Part shown: positions 41,201-53,200 of the stretch, one piece after another | Position numbering within the stretch: the first letter of the stretch is position 1 | How the letters are laid out: each line of letters starts with the position of its first letter | The notes under the pieces: generated by a model | The model's input: the letters and a program-made list of their open reading frames with translations, nothing else | Databases searched by the model: none | What the model was told of the DNA's origin: nothing | Translations under genes and position numbers: made by a program | DNA from: Euleptes europaea | Taxonomy: Eukaryota > Chordata > Lepidosauria > Squamata > Sphaerodactylidae | Assembly (NCBI RefSeq): GCF_029931775.1 | Contig: NC_079322.1 | Coordinates: 28,098,542 to 28,162,541 of the forward strand | DNA: 64,000 nt | Reading direction: 5' to 3'

Positions 41201-44200
41201 GTAAGGCCGCCGGGCAGCCCGCCTGGCGCGGGGACGGCTTCACGGCCGCTGCTTCTCGGGGGGGGGGGGCAGGGGGCAGGGGGCAGGGGGCGGACTCTCT
41301 CATCTAGAGACCGGCAAAACCTCCCGTGCGTAAACGGCCTTTGATGGACCAAGGGTCTGATTCACTCGAAGGCGGCTTCAGGTGTCCGTTAACCTGTCTT
41401 CCCTCTACGTGCTCTCGCCTCAAGTCCGTCCCTGGCGACGGACGATGCTTATGGGCGGTTTTTATCCCGGCCTTCCTCTAAGGCGCTTAGGGTGATGTGC
41501 GAGGCGCCCTGTTCCTTCACCGCGTCGCTCCAACAGCCCTGTGAGGTAGGCTAGGCGAAGCGTCCCAAAGTGGGGCCCTGTGGGTCTCATTGGTATATCA
41601 TTGGGGAAGGGGGCGCGAAGCCGCCTTCTGGGGGCTCGCGCCGTTTCTGCTCCCCCCTCGAGGCAGCGGAGAGGCGCCGGAGGTCAACAAAGCCGCTCCC
41701 GCGCCTCTTGTGAAAAGGCTCCTCCATTCGGGTCGGCCCTGTTTAGCGAAAGAGGGAACGACGGTAGATGTGATTCCAGCCTTTTAGTAGTAGAAAAGGG
41801 CCAGAGTCCAGGAGCACCTTCAAGACTCACAAAAATGTTTTCTGGCAGGGTATGAGCTTCCGTGAGCCACAGCTCACTTCTTCAGATACAGCTAGAAGGT
41901 GAATCCATCTGTCTTTAAGTAGAGGAGAGTGAATTCAGACAAGCATCAGTATGTAAATGTTAACAGCATGTAAATGTGAATAGCAGGCGTGATGGGATTA
42001 GGTGTGGTCTGCAGAAGGGTCTCTGATGTCCAGGGGAGAGATGGGTGTGGACAAATCAGCATTGCATTCATGGCTCATTACCAATGCTGATTTCTCCACA
42101 CCCATCTCTCCCCTGGACATCACAGACCCTTCTGCAGACCACACCTAATCCCATCACGCCTGCTATTCACACGTACATACTGTTAATATTTGCATACTAA
42201 TGCTTGTCTGAATTCACTCTCCTCTACTTAAAGACAGATGGATTCACATTCTAGCTGTATCTGAAGAAGTGAAATGTGGCTCACGAAAGCTCATACCCTA
42301 CCAGAAAATATTTTGGTTAGTCTTTGAAGTAGAAAAGGGCAAGAGTCCAGTAGCACCTTACTCACAAAAATATTTTCTGGCAGGGTATGAGCTTTCGTGA
42401 GCCACAGCTCACTTCTTCAGATACAGCTAGAATGTGAATCCATCTGTCTTTAAGTAGAGGAGAGTGAATTCAGACAAGCATTAGTATGTAAATGTTAACA
42501 GTATGTAATTGTGAATAGGAGGCGTGATGGGATTAGGTGTGGTATGCAGAAGAGTCTGTGATGTCCAGGGGAGAGATGGGTGTGGAGAAATCAGCACTGG
42601 TAATGAGCCATGAATTCAAGGTCTTTATTCAGCCCAGGTAAATGCATTGACTTTAGTTTGAATATCAACGGTAATTCAGCAGTTTCTCTTTCCAATCCCC
42701 CTTTGAAATTCCTTTGTAAGAGAACTGCTACTCTTAATTCTGCAACAGCCTTTTAAATCAGCTTTTAGTAGTACTGATCTGCCCTGTCTCCCCTTTAACA
42801 GCTTTTAAGAAAAGCGGAACGGGGAGGTGAGAGGAAAAGTCTGCGGAGCAGCCTCTTCCGAGGGAGGATGACACTTTCAGGACATTCATGCCCGGGAGGT
42901 TTTTGCCTTGGATTTGCCTCTCTCTAGGTGCACATTTCCCCCATCCGAGTTCTCAGAACTCTGATCTAATTCAAATTTTTTGAAGTGATTAAGATACTAA
43001 TGTTAAAAAGTAGAGTTTAAGATAACGATAAAGGTGGTTTATTACAATGAATTAGACACTAAATACAAAGAGAGAAATAAGAATATCAAATGGACAGAGG
43101 GGGGAAGAGGGGAAGTCAACTATATTTGTTTAATGATAAGATAGAAATTGTTTATAGTATACACTATATGAATGGAATGATAAATAGAATGTGAATTAGT
43201 TTGAAAAATTTAAATTTTTTTTTAAAAAAAAGTCTCAGAACTCTATGGGGGTTTATTTTTGAGTTCTGAGAATTCATTTTTTTTAAATTAACTTTTTTAT
43301 TTTATTGAGGATACAGAAGGAAAAAGGGAGGGATGGGAGGGGGGAAGGCGCCTGATAAATAAAAACACTATTTTAAATTTAAAAACTTAGTCGATATTTA
43401 AGCTATCATTTAACAAGCATTTACATTACATATGGCCCCAGGTTGAGAACCAGTGATCTAGATTGCGGCAAAACCTCCCATGCATAAATGACCATACACT
43501 AAGGTTCTTGACTTCTGAGTAAACCACATGGAAGCGATGGTTTTGCTGGCTAGTGAGGACTGACAGATAATTTCAGATGGCTAGCCGCATTACATTTCTT
43601 TCTTTTCTTTTTTGCTGTCAAGTCAAGGATGACCCTGTAGGAGCAAGAGACGTTCAGAGGTGGTTTGTCGTTGCCTGCCTCTGAGTCGCATTCCTTGGAG
43701 ACAGATCACGATGGGTAGCCATGTTAGTCTGTCACTAACAGTAGAAAAGAGCAAGAGTCCAGTAGCACCTTAAAGAAAGAGAGACTTGCTGAATTACAAC
43801 TAATGAAGCTCAAGCCTATGCATTCTCCGGGACTTAATAGAGATCTGGGATTCCTGTTTCATTACCAATGCTGATTTCTCCATGCCTACTGTGTGTGTGT
43901 TAAGTGCCATCAAGTCGCTTCAGACTCATGGCGACCCTATGAATGAAAGTCCTCCAAAATGTCCTATCTTTGATAGCCTTGCTCAGATCTTGCAAATTGA
44001 AGGCTGTGGCTTCCTTTATTGAGTCAATCCATCTCTTGTTGGGTCTTCCTCTTTTCCTGCTGCCCTCAACTTTTCCTAGCATGACTGTTCTTTTCCAGGG
44101 ACTCTTGTCGTCTCATGACGTGACCAAAATACGATAACCTCAGTTTAGTCATTTTAGCTTCTAGGGTCAGTTCAGGCTTGATTTGATCTATAACCCACTG

Positions 44201-47200
44201 ATTTGTCTTTTTGGCAGTCCACGGAATCCGTAACACTCTCCTCCAACATCACATTTCAAAGGAATCTATTTTCTTCCTATCAGCTTTCTTCACTGTCCAG
44301 CTTTCACACCCATACATAGTAATAGGGAATACGATGGCACGAATTAATCTAGTCTTGGTGGCCAGTGACACATCCTTACACTTCAAAATCCTTTCTAGCC
44401 CTTCATGGCTGCCCTTCTTCTTCAAACAATTCTTCTTGGAAATAATATTTTATTCTTTCATCTCTTCTGTATAGTTCTTCAGTGTATTGTTCCCATCTTT
44501 ATTTTGTCCTGCTCAGTTAATGTATTTCCATGCTGATCTTTCAGCATGCCTAACCGTGTTTTAAATTTCCCTTTGATTTCTTGGATCTTGTGGAACAGAT
44601 CTCTTATTCTTCCTTTTTTGTTGTTCTCTTCTGTTTCTTTACACTGGTTATTATAATAGGTCTCTTTGTCTCTACGTGCGAGTCGCTGGAACTTGCACTT
44701 AGACTTTTGATTCTATTTCTGTCACCTACTTTTGCTTCTCGTCTATCTCTGGCAATTTTAAGAGTTTCCTCAGACATCCAACGAGGTTTTTCTTTTCTTT
44801 TGGCTACAAGAATAGTCTTTGCACATTCTTCCTTGATAATATCTCTAGTTTCCACCCATAGTTCTTCAGGTTTACATTCACTTGAACTCAGTAATGCAAA
44901 TCTGTTCCTTACATGGTCTTTAAACTCTTCCGGAATATTGCTTAGATGGTATTTTGGTGCTATGAATGTTTTGGTGTTTTTCTTAAGCTTTATCTTGATT
45001 TTCAATATTAACAATTCATGATCTGTACCGCAGTCGGCTCCTGGTCTTGTTTTGGCCGAGAGAATAGAGCTTCTCCATCTTCTGCTTCCAATTATATAAT
45101 CTATTTGATTTCTATACTGGCCGTCTGGTGATGTCCATGTATACAATCGTCTGTTTGGTTGCCTGAAACATGTGTTTGCAATGAACAGATTGTTGTCTTC
45201 ACAGAATTCTACAAGGCGTTCTCCTGCTTCATTCCATGCTCCTAGCCCAAATCTGCCAACAACATTTTATTCTGCTTTGTTTCCTACTTTTGCGTTCCAA
45301 TCACCTATGATTATCAGCATATCTTTTTAGGTGTGTGGTCAATTTCTTCCTGAACACTGGCATAAAAACTTTCAATTTCTTCCTCATCAGCATCTGTAGT
45401 TGGGGCATAAACTTGAATGATGCTTATGTTGATAGGCTTTCCCTGAAGTCTGATTGATATTATTCGTTCAGACTTTGCCTTTGCTACATCTTGCCTCACT
45501 ATTAAAGCAACTCCGTTTCTTCTCTTTTTGTCATTCCCTGAATAAAACACGTTGTAATTTTCTGATTGAAAATGTCCTAATCCAGTCCTCTTTAATTCAC
45601 TTACTCCCAGGACTGAAATGTCCACACGTTCCATTTCTTGTTTAACAATTTCAGGCTTACCCTGATTCATGCTTCTCACATTCCATGTTCCTATTATATG
45701 GGTCGAACAGCTTCGGACTTTCCTTTTGCATCTATTCATGTCAACCACTGAACGTCCTTTCGGCTTTAGTCCAATCACGTCATTAAGAACAGCGCTACTC
45801 GTACTTGTCCTCTGCTCTACCCCAGCAGCAGATTGAGTGCCATCCGACCTGGGGGTCCCATCTTCCAGCACTATATCTTTTTTCATTTTGGATTGTCTCA
45901 TCATAGGGTTTTCAAGGTAAAGGTTGGTCAGAAGTGGTTTACCAGTGCCTTCTTCTGTGCAGTACTAACCAGGGTTAGCCGTAGTGGCACTGCCGTTGTC
46001 TACGAAAGATCCTTCGCCAGTGTCACCTTCCACTACTGCTGCTGCCCAGTAGCTAACCTTCAGGGATTCCTCTGCCCCCATCCCCATTGGAACTGCCTGT
46101 TCTCTTCTGTGGATGTGGCCATTGATCCCTTAAGGGGGTGGATGCATCTTCGTCTGGTGTCTCAGCTGTGACCATTCCGTCTTGAGTGACTCTGCTAGGA
46201 GTTTAGTCTCTTGATAGAGTCTAGACCCCTTACGGTATTACTCTCAGCTTCTCTGACACACACAAACCCCCTCACCACGTTAAGGTGTGCATCCAGAAGG
46301 GGCCACGCCTACTATCCCTCTGCGTATCGCACCTAATCTAATCATGCCTGCTAATGTCATTGACTTGCTCTTGACATTTACATTGCCATTGTGTGTCTAA
46401 TTCACTCATCTCTACTTAAGGATAGGTGGAATCACATCCTAACTGTATCTGAATAAGTGAGCTGTGGCTCAGGAAAGATCATACCCTACAAGAAATTTTG
46501 TTAGTCTTTAAGGTGCTGCTGGACTCTTGCTCTTTTCTACTGGAATTCCTTGGTGATCTCCTGTCCAAATACTAACTGGGGCTGACCCTGCTTAGCTTCT
46601 GAGATCTGGCAAGATTGGGCTAGTTTGGGCAATCCAGGTCAGGATCATACTATTCTACTGTGCAAAATAAAACAGGAATCCAATGTCACCTTAAAAGATA
46701 ACACAGTTTATTAGTTTGCACAATTTTGCTCTGACACAAACGTTTATGCTGGAATAAGTTTTGTTAGTATCTAAGGTGCTACTGAGTGCCTGTTTTATTT
46801 TCCTGTGGGGAGGGGCGCACAGGCCCAGGAATTGTGTTTGATCACACAGGTGCATGAGTGCAGCAGAACTTGCTGGTGGTAAATGTGGGGGGCATCCCCC
46901 AAAACCTTATGTTGAATATTTTTGTAATTTAAGTGCCTATCCTTTTCCTTCTGTTAACAGGTTTCAGCTGGTGTTCATACAGTTCTTGTGTGTATTGTGT
47001 TAAAATAAATAAGTGACCTGGGTTAGTCCAGTCGCATTGACCAGCCAGATGACAGCCAACAGGTTTTACTCTTTTTCAGCGCAGTCCTCCCCTCCTGCAT
47101 GTTTATTTGGAAGTAATGTACATAATATTGTATGTTTGATGTGCATAAAACTGCTCCACTAACCTGAACAAAGATGGTATTAAAAATGAATTATTTCCTA

Positions 47201-50200
47201 GGTTTTTTGCTTCTTGCAACTTTTGTACTCTGGGCACTTTAAATGGGACTTGTGCAGTTTTCTTTTTTAACAAAGCAGTTTTGGAAGGTGAACTCTTCCA
47301 TATGTGAGTTATTGATCAATACGTCAAATCAATACATTTGAAGTTCAACAACCAAATAACATAAACAGGGCATGTGTCTGAATAACATGTGCTAAATAAA
47401 ATATGCCATTTGGAGGGCACAGCTTCATGTTGCATTATGATGTACAATCCCAATAGTCATGTGACTTTGAAATTAAATTATCCCTTCGTTTTTTCATTTT
47501 GACACTATTGATGTACATTTTTGGAAATTCTTTAAATCCTGGATGGACAACCCAAGGCCAAGAGTTCTCAATAGTCCTACTTTCCAGATTTTTTAAGCAC
47601 ACAGAATCTGGGCTTTACCAGGCCAAGCTGTTTCTCTCTTTGACATCATGACTAGCAGTGCTTTAGCTAACAAACACTTGTCCATTTTTATCAATTTTTT
47701 GTTTTCCAGGTGATTCACGTGATGCAGTGTTATCTCCTTCTAGGTAAGAATCTATTAATTCTTGTGTACATAAATGTGACTGAATTTGCAAAACCAACCA
47801 ATGGTTGAATCCTATTATATTTACTTACATGTAATTAAGCTGAAGGTTTCAACCTGCAATAAAACCAGATGATTGTACCTCACTTGCCAGGAACTCGTTC
47901 CCATTTTATTCTGTGATGGGACAATTTATTCCTTAAATTGCTGCAGTTAATTCAAAGGATTGAGCTGCCTGTTGGTATATTGTTTTGAGTGCATGTTAAA
48001 AGTTGGATAGTAGCTTATTTCCATAATAGTTACATGTACTTTAGAGTAAATCGGTTTACCTACTTTGGCTGCTTTCTGGGACAAAATAATTTGAGCGGAT
48101 GTGAAATAATTTTATAAATGGTATAGTTGCTCTACTATTGCACTCATTCAAATATTGCTTTCTTTAGCACTGAAGGTGATGCTATCAAAGTTTATGTGAG
48201 GGTGCGTCCTCCACCAGAAGGAACTGTACTTGCTGATGGGGATCATGGCTTGTGTTTATCTGTTCTTTCATCGAGCACTATCCGTCTGCATTCAAAGCCT
48301 GAACCTAAGATCTTCACCTTTGATCACGTGGCAGATGTGGACACAACTCAGGTAAATTTGTTAGATTTGCCCATCTGAAAACTGTTTGCACTGAGAGTCT
48401 CTAAAAGGTTAAGCAACAAGATAGCATGTACTTCTGATTATTTAAGACAACCGAAAAATCATGAAGTAAACAGTAGACCAGAACTCTTCTTAGGTCTACA
48501 CCTGAAGAAGGGTTTGGTGGGTGTGGGTAGAGATTCAGATGCTGCTGAGTATAATAGCCTAAAACGAAATGGAGGAGGCATTAACCGTGAACTCCTGGGG
48601 GGGGAGCGAAGCACCATAGGAACTGGTGTGACCCTGCGCTGGCATCCGTGCCACTTTGCGCTGTGATAAGTGGCACGGACGCCACCCTGAGGCACTTACG
48701 CCAGTGTGGGGAATGACACAGCAGTGTGGGCCTTGGCTGCTGTTGCTGCCATGTCGGCAGCAAAATCCCGGAAGTGAGTGCCCGCACCATCATCGGGGTG
48801 CGTTCCCGTGGCATTCCCAGGGGCAGAGCTGACATGAGTCAGCTCCCAAACCCCTTTTGGCCCAGGAACTCCCCTCTATGCTGCAGCATTGCTACGCTAG
48901 CAAAATACTGTAGATAGTGTAGCCCCGTGAAATGCAATGGGAGAATTTCATGGGGGTTTTGTGTAAAGGCATTTTAAATTATTATTTTTCCATCTGGAAA
49001 GCCTGTCAGGAGGGATCCAACATGAGGTGGATTGACTCAAGCAAGGAAGCCAGGGCCCTCAGTTTGCAAAACCTGATCAATGCTGTTAGCGAGGGGACAT
49101 TTTGGAAGTCATTAATTCATAGCGTCTTCATAAGTCATAAGTGACTTGATGGCACATAACACACACAGCGTGAAGCTAATAATATTTTTCAAATGCCTAA
49201 AGTAGCTAAATGCTATAAAAAGACACAGAGTCCTTCCCTCACAAGTTTAAAAAGTATTTGTTAAAAAGAGACATAAGGGGAGGGGTTGGAAAAGAATTAA
49301 ACCAAAGAATCTGACATGCCAGCTGAAGATAGAAGGGAATAGCAGTTAGGAGAAGTAAGATTACCCGATTGTACCCTGTTATTAAGATTTATGATAACTT
49401 AACTGCTTCTATTTTGGTAATAGCTATGTTCATTAAGTACATTCTCATAATGACTCCAGCCTATTACTTTCAGACCGTTACTTGGAAGCACATCTCATTG
49501 ATTTCATTATTTTTTGCATAATAAAAGTTCCTTTATGTCAGAAGAATTGCTCATATTTTATGAAGAGCGTTTTTGGACGTAGGCATATATATTTTGTTTA
49601 ATGAACAGAGTCCTCTATGTTATGATATGTATCAGCATTCTATTAAGCTATTTCAATCAATATAAAATATTAAAACCTGTTTGATCTTTTCTGCTTAGGA
49701 ATCGGTTTTCTCAAGTGTGGCCAGAAATATAGTAGAATCATGCATGAATGGCTATAATGGAACTATTTTTGCATAGTAAGTTTTCAACCTTTTATTCGGT
49801 ATGCATTTGCAGTATCTGAATTGACCTGTGGCTGGTTCCCGCCTTGATTTTCTAGGGTACAGAATTCTCCCCATTAAAACAACAGAAGTAGCTCTTACCA
49901 TATTTTCTTCTTCCCTTTTTTTTTTTTTTTTTTTTGAAGTGGCCAGACTGGTTCGGGGAAAACATTTACTATGATGGGTAAGAACAAATACGTTAATTTA
50001 TGTTTCAAGTATACTTCTCAGTCCTCTGGGAAAGGGGGGAATCTCCCTAATATGATATGATATGACTGCCTTCATGCTACATAGTGTGTGTGTTTAACTT
50101 CTCTTCCGGCAATTTTTTGGTTTCTGACACTGGTCTATGAAGCTGTTTAATTTTATGACGGAGTAGATTCTGGCATCTTAGCAGTGTTCCTGACTCTGTT

Positions 50201-53200
50201 CTCTCACCCAGCAAAGGCAGCCTCAGGGCCAAACTAGATGTGATGGCATCCATGTGTCCAACATGGGGATAGCACTACCATTTTTAACGTGGGTGATTTA
50301 TCGGGCTTGCAGTAGGGCAGGATGATGCCCTCTTGTCTCCTCCCCCATCTACCTTTTCAAGTGCTGAAACTTTCTGCATGTAAAAAGGTGCGGGGGTGGA
50401 CAAAGAGCCCCTCATCCTTCTGCTCTGTGGGTCCAATAAATTGCCAGTTAGGCTTTAAAATGGCCGAGGTGGCTCCATGTTGGACACGTGAATGTTGTCC
50501 TATGTAGTTTGGCTCACAGACAGTTCCCTTGGCCAAGAGGAAAGGAGTAAGGATTGGGGAACACAGAGCTGGCATTTCTTTGCTGGTGTGAAAGCTCATA
50601 CCCTGCCAGAAAATTTGTTAGTGTTTAAGGTGCTACTGGACTCTTGCTTTTTTCTACATGCACACTGATTAGTATAATTAAAGCTGGTTCTTAGAAACTT
50701 GTAAGATATCTTGTATCTCTTAACAGTCCTGACCTGTTAAGGGAACTCTGTATCCCACTTCAGAAACACTGTATACTTATAATACAGTAAATGACTGGTT
50801 TGGTTTTTTTCAGGTGCTGTGTAATTTTTAAAGACATTAAGTAGATGTGTATGGAACTGTTTTTCTGTTTAGGACCACCTGACTCTGATAACTTCACTCA
50901 TAATCTGAGAGGAGTAATTCCCCGGAGCTTTGAATATCTGTTTTTTCTCATTGACAGAGAGAAAGAAAAGGTAAGCCCTGGGTTGTTGTTGTTTTTTAAA
51001 TGACAGAAAATTCTTGACTGCAAATTGGCTGGGTGATCTGTGTGAATTAGTAGAAATACTATAACCATCAGTGAATGCCCTGCATTTTGTTTGGGTATTC
51101 TTAGCTTGCCTGTTCTAGAGTGATTTCTGTTTACTTGTGGAGGCGAGCAGTCATGCAGCTTGCTACTTTCCTGTCGTGAGCATCAGTTGTCTTCTGGTGA
51201 ACAACAGGATGGAAAACCTTCTCATGCATCCATTTGTTGCTTCCCTTATTTAAAGCCACTACTAGTATCATAAAATTATCTTCATCCAGTTTCTAACACA
51301 GGCTACAGTATACTAACCCAGTCAATATTTAGTGCAACAGCCCTGGCAACTATAGATGAACAGACCACATTTATATATGTGGGGTAGGAAATTTACCTCA
51401 GGAAAAAGAGCAACAAAAGCTTTGGAAAATTGTCCACCCCACATTGCTGATTGAGCAGGATGCAGAATAGTGGGAAGGAGCAGCATGCAGAATAGCAGGG
51501 AGGAGCAGAACAAGCGAGTGGAGCTTGAAGTAGGTGAAATGTTACCTGCTGGACGGGATGAAAATGACAATACAAGGCTTTCAATAAATGTATTTTCTGT
51601 GTAGACAAGTAGACTATTAGAGCCTAGGAAGCAGGTAAACCTATGCCTTCCTGTGGAATATAACAACTTTGTCTTGTTAGAGACCAATTAATATTGAGTC
51701 AATATTTTCTGTAATCAAAAAGTTAAATGTTTTTTACAGGCTGGTACTGGAAAGAGTTTTCTCTGCAAGTGTTCATTTATTGAAATCTACAATGAGCAGA
51801 TATATGACTTGCTGGAGTCTGCTTCAGCTGGATTATTACTCAGAGAACACATCACGAAAGGAGTATTTGTTGACGGTGCAGTGGAACAAGTGTTGACTTC
51901 GGCTGCTGAAGCATATCAAGTATGCCCTGTTTCGTTAGGGAGATGTAGATTTCTGTGTTGTATTTAGCATGGCACTAGTTTAAAGTAGCAATAATGTCTG
52001 AAGAGTATGGTGGTCACAAGGATGGAAGGAATCTTCTTACGCAACTCGGGCTTCTTACACTTCTGTATCTTTTTTCCCTTTAAGCTCCTGCTATTTGGAA
52101 ATGTCTATGTTTTAACACAAGCACAGATTCTTTCTTGCATCTCAACTTTTTTTCTTACCTTGATGTTTTCTGTAGCCAGGATCTAAAGTGCTATGTGTGT
52201 TTTTTTACCATGCACACCTGGGGCCTCTTCAGCTCTCCACTTATAGTAATGACCAGTTAAGCCTCTTTGAACAGACAACCCTGAAGTTGGGGGACTCTCA
52301 TGAATAATCTATCATGAGGCACAACGGGCTGACAGCAACTGGAAAGGAAAGCTAGCAGGCATGCATGGAAATACTTAGCAAGCCCATGGAGGTCTTTTTG
52401 GATCTTGGCTAACATTCAGTGCTTCCAGTAAAGTAATGACAGTGACACTAAACTTCACATTCCAGCTTCAGCTTTTGTTGATAGTTGGCTGAAGAAGCTG
52501 ACATAAAAACCTCACCATGTAAAAAAGAACTTTTTTTTTTTAAGGGGAATGTAGGAAGGCTGTTTTAAGTTGCCTTTTAGACATGAAGGACACGGGTCAT
52601 TAAATGTTTATCCATTGTCTACTAGACAAATACTTAAAATCTAGACCAGATTTAAGACCATTTGTGAACACATTAAGATTAGTATGATAGTACCAGTCCA
52701 GACATTAAGGTATAGTTAATTACTAAAGTTCTGAAATTGATTGTGTCTTCTCTTGACTAGGTGTTAACCATGGGCTGGCGAAATCGTCGTGTAGCATCGA
52801 CGTCAATGAACAGGGAGTCCTCAAGGTCACATGCTGTTTTTACTATCACAGTAGAGTCTGTGGAGAAGAGCAATGAAGTCGTGAACATCCGATCCTCTCA
52901 GCTCAATTTGGTAGATCTGGCTGGGTCTGAGAGACAAAAAGACACTCACACTGAAGGAGTTCGGTTAAAGGTCAGTGGGGCAAACACGTAGACAGATTGA
53001 AGCCCAGGCTAGCCTGGTCTTGTCAGATTTTGGAAGCTAAGCAGCTTCGGCCCTGGTTAGTTCTTGGTTGGGAGACTACCCGGACGTAAAATCGGTGCTG
53101 TGTTCCAAAGGTGGTGCTGGCTTTGATTGATTTAGAATTGATTTGGAGCAAACATGCAGCTTCTGTTTCTTTACAAAGATCTATTTGAATCACCACCTCT

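Noticed and set aside
44581-45021. 146-codon hydrophobic plus-strand frame resembling a membrane protein
   Set aside because: It is the antisense shadow of the BovB endonuclease region on the minus strand.
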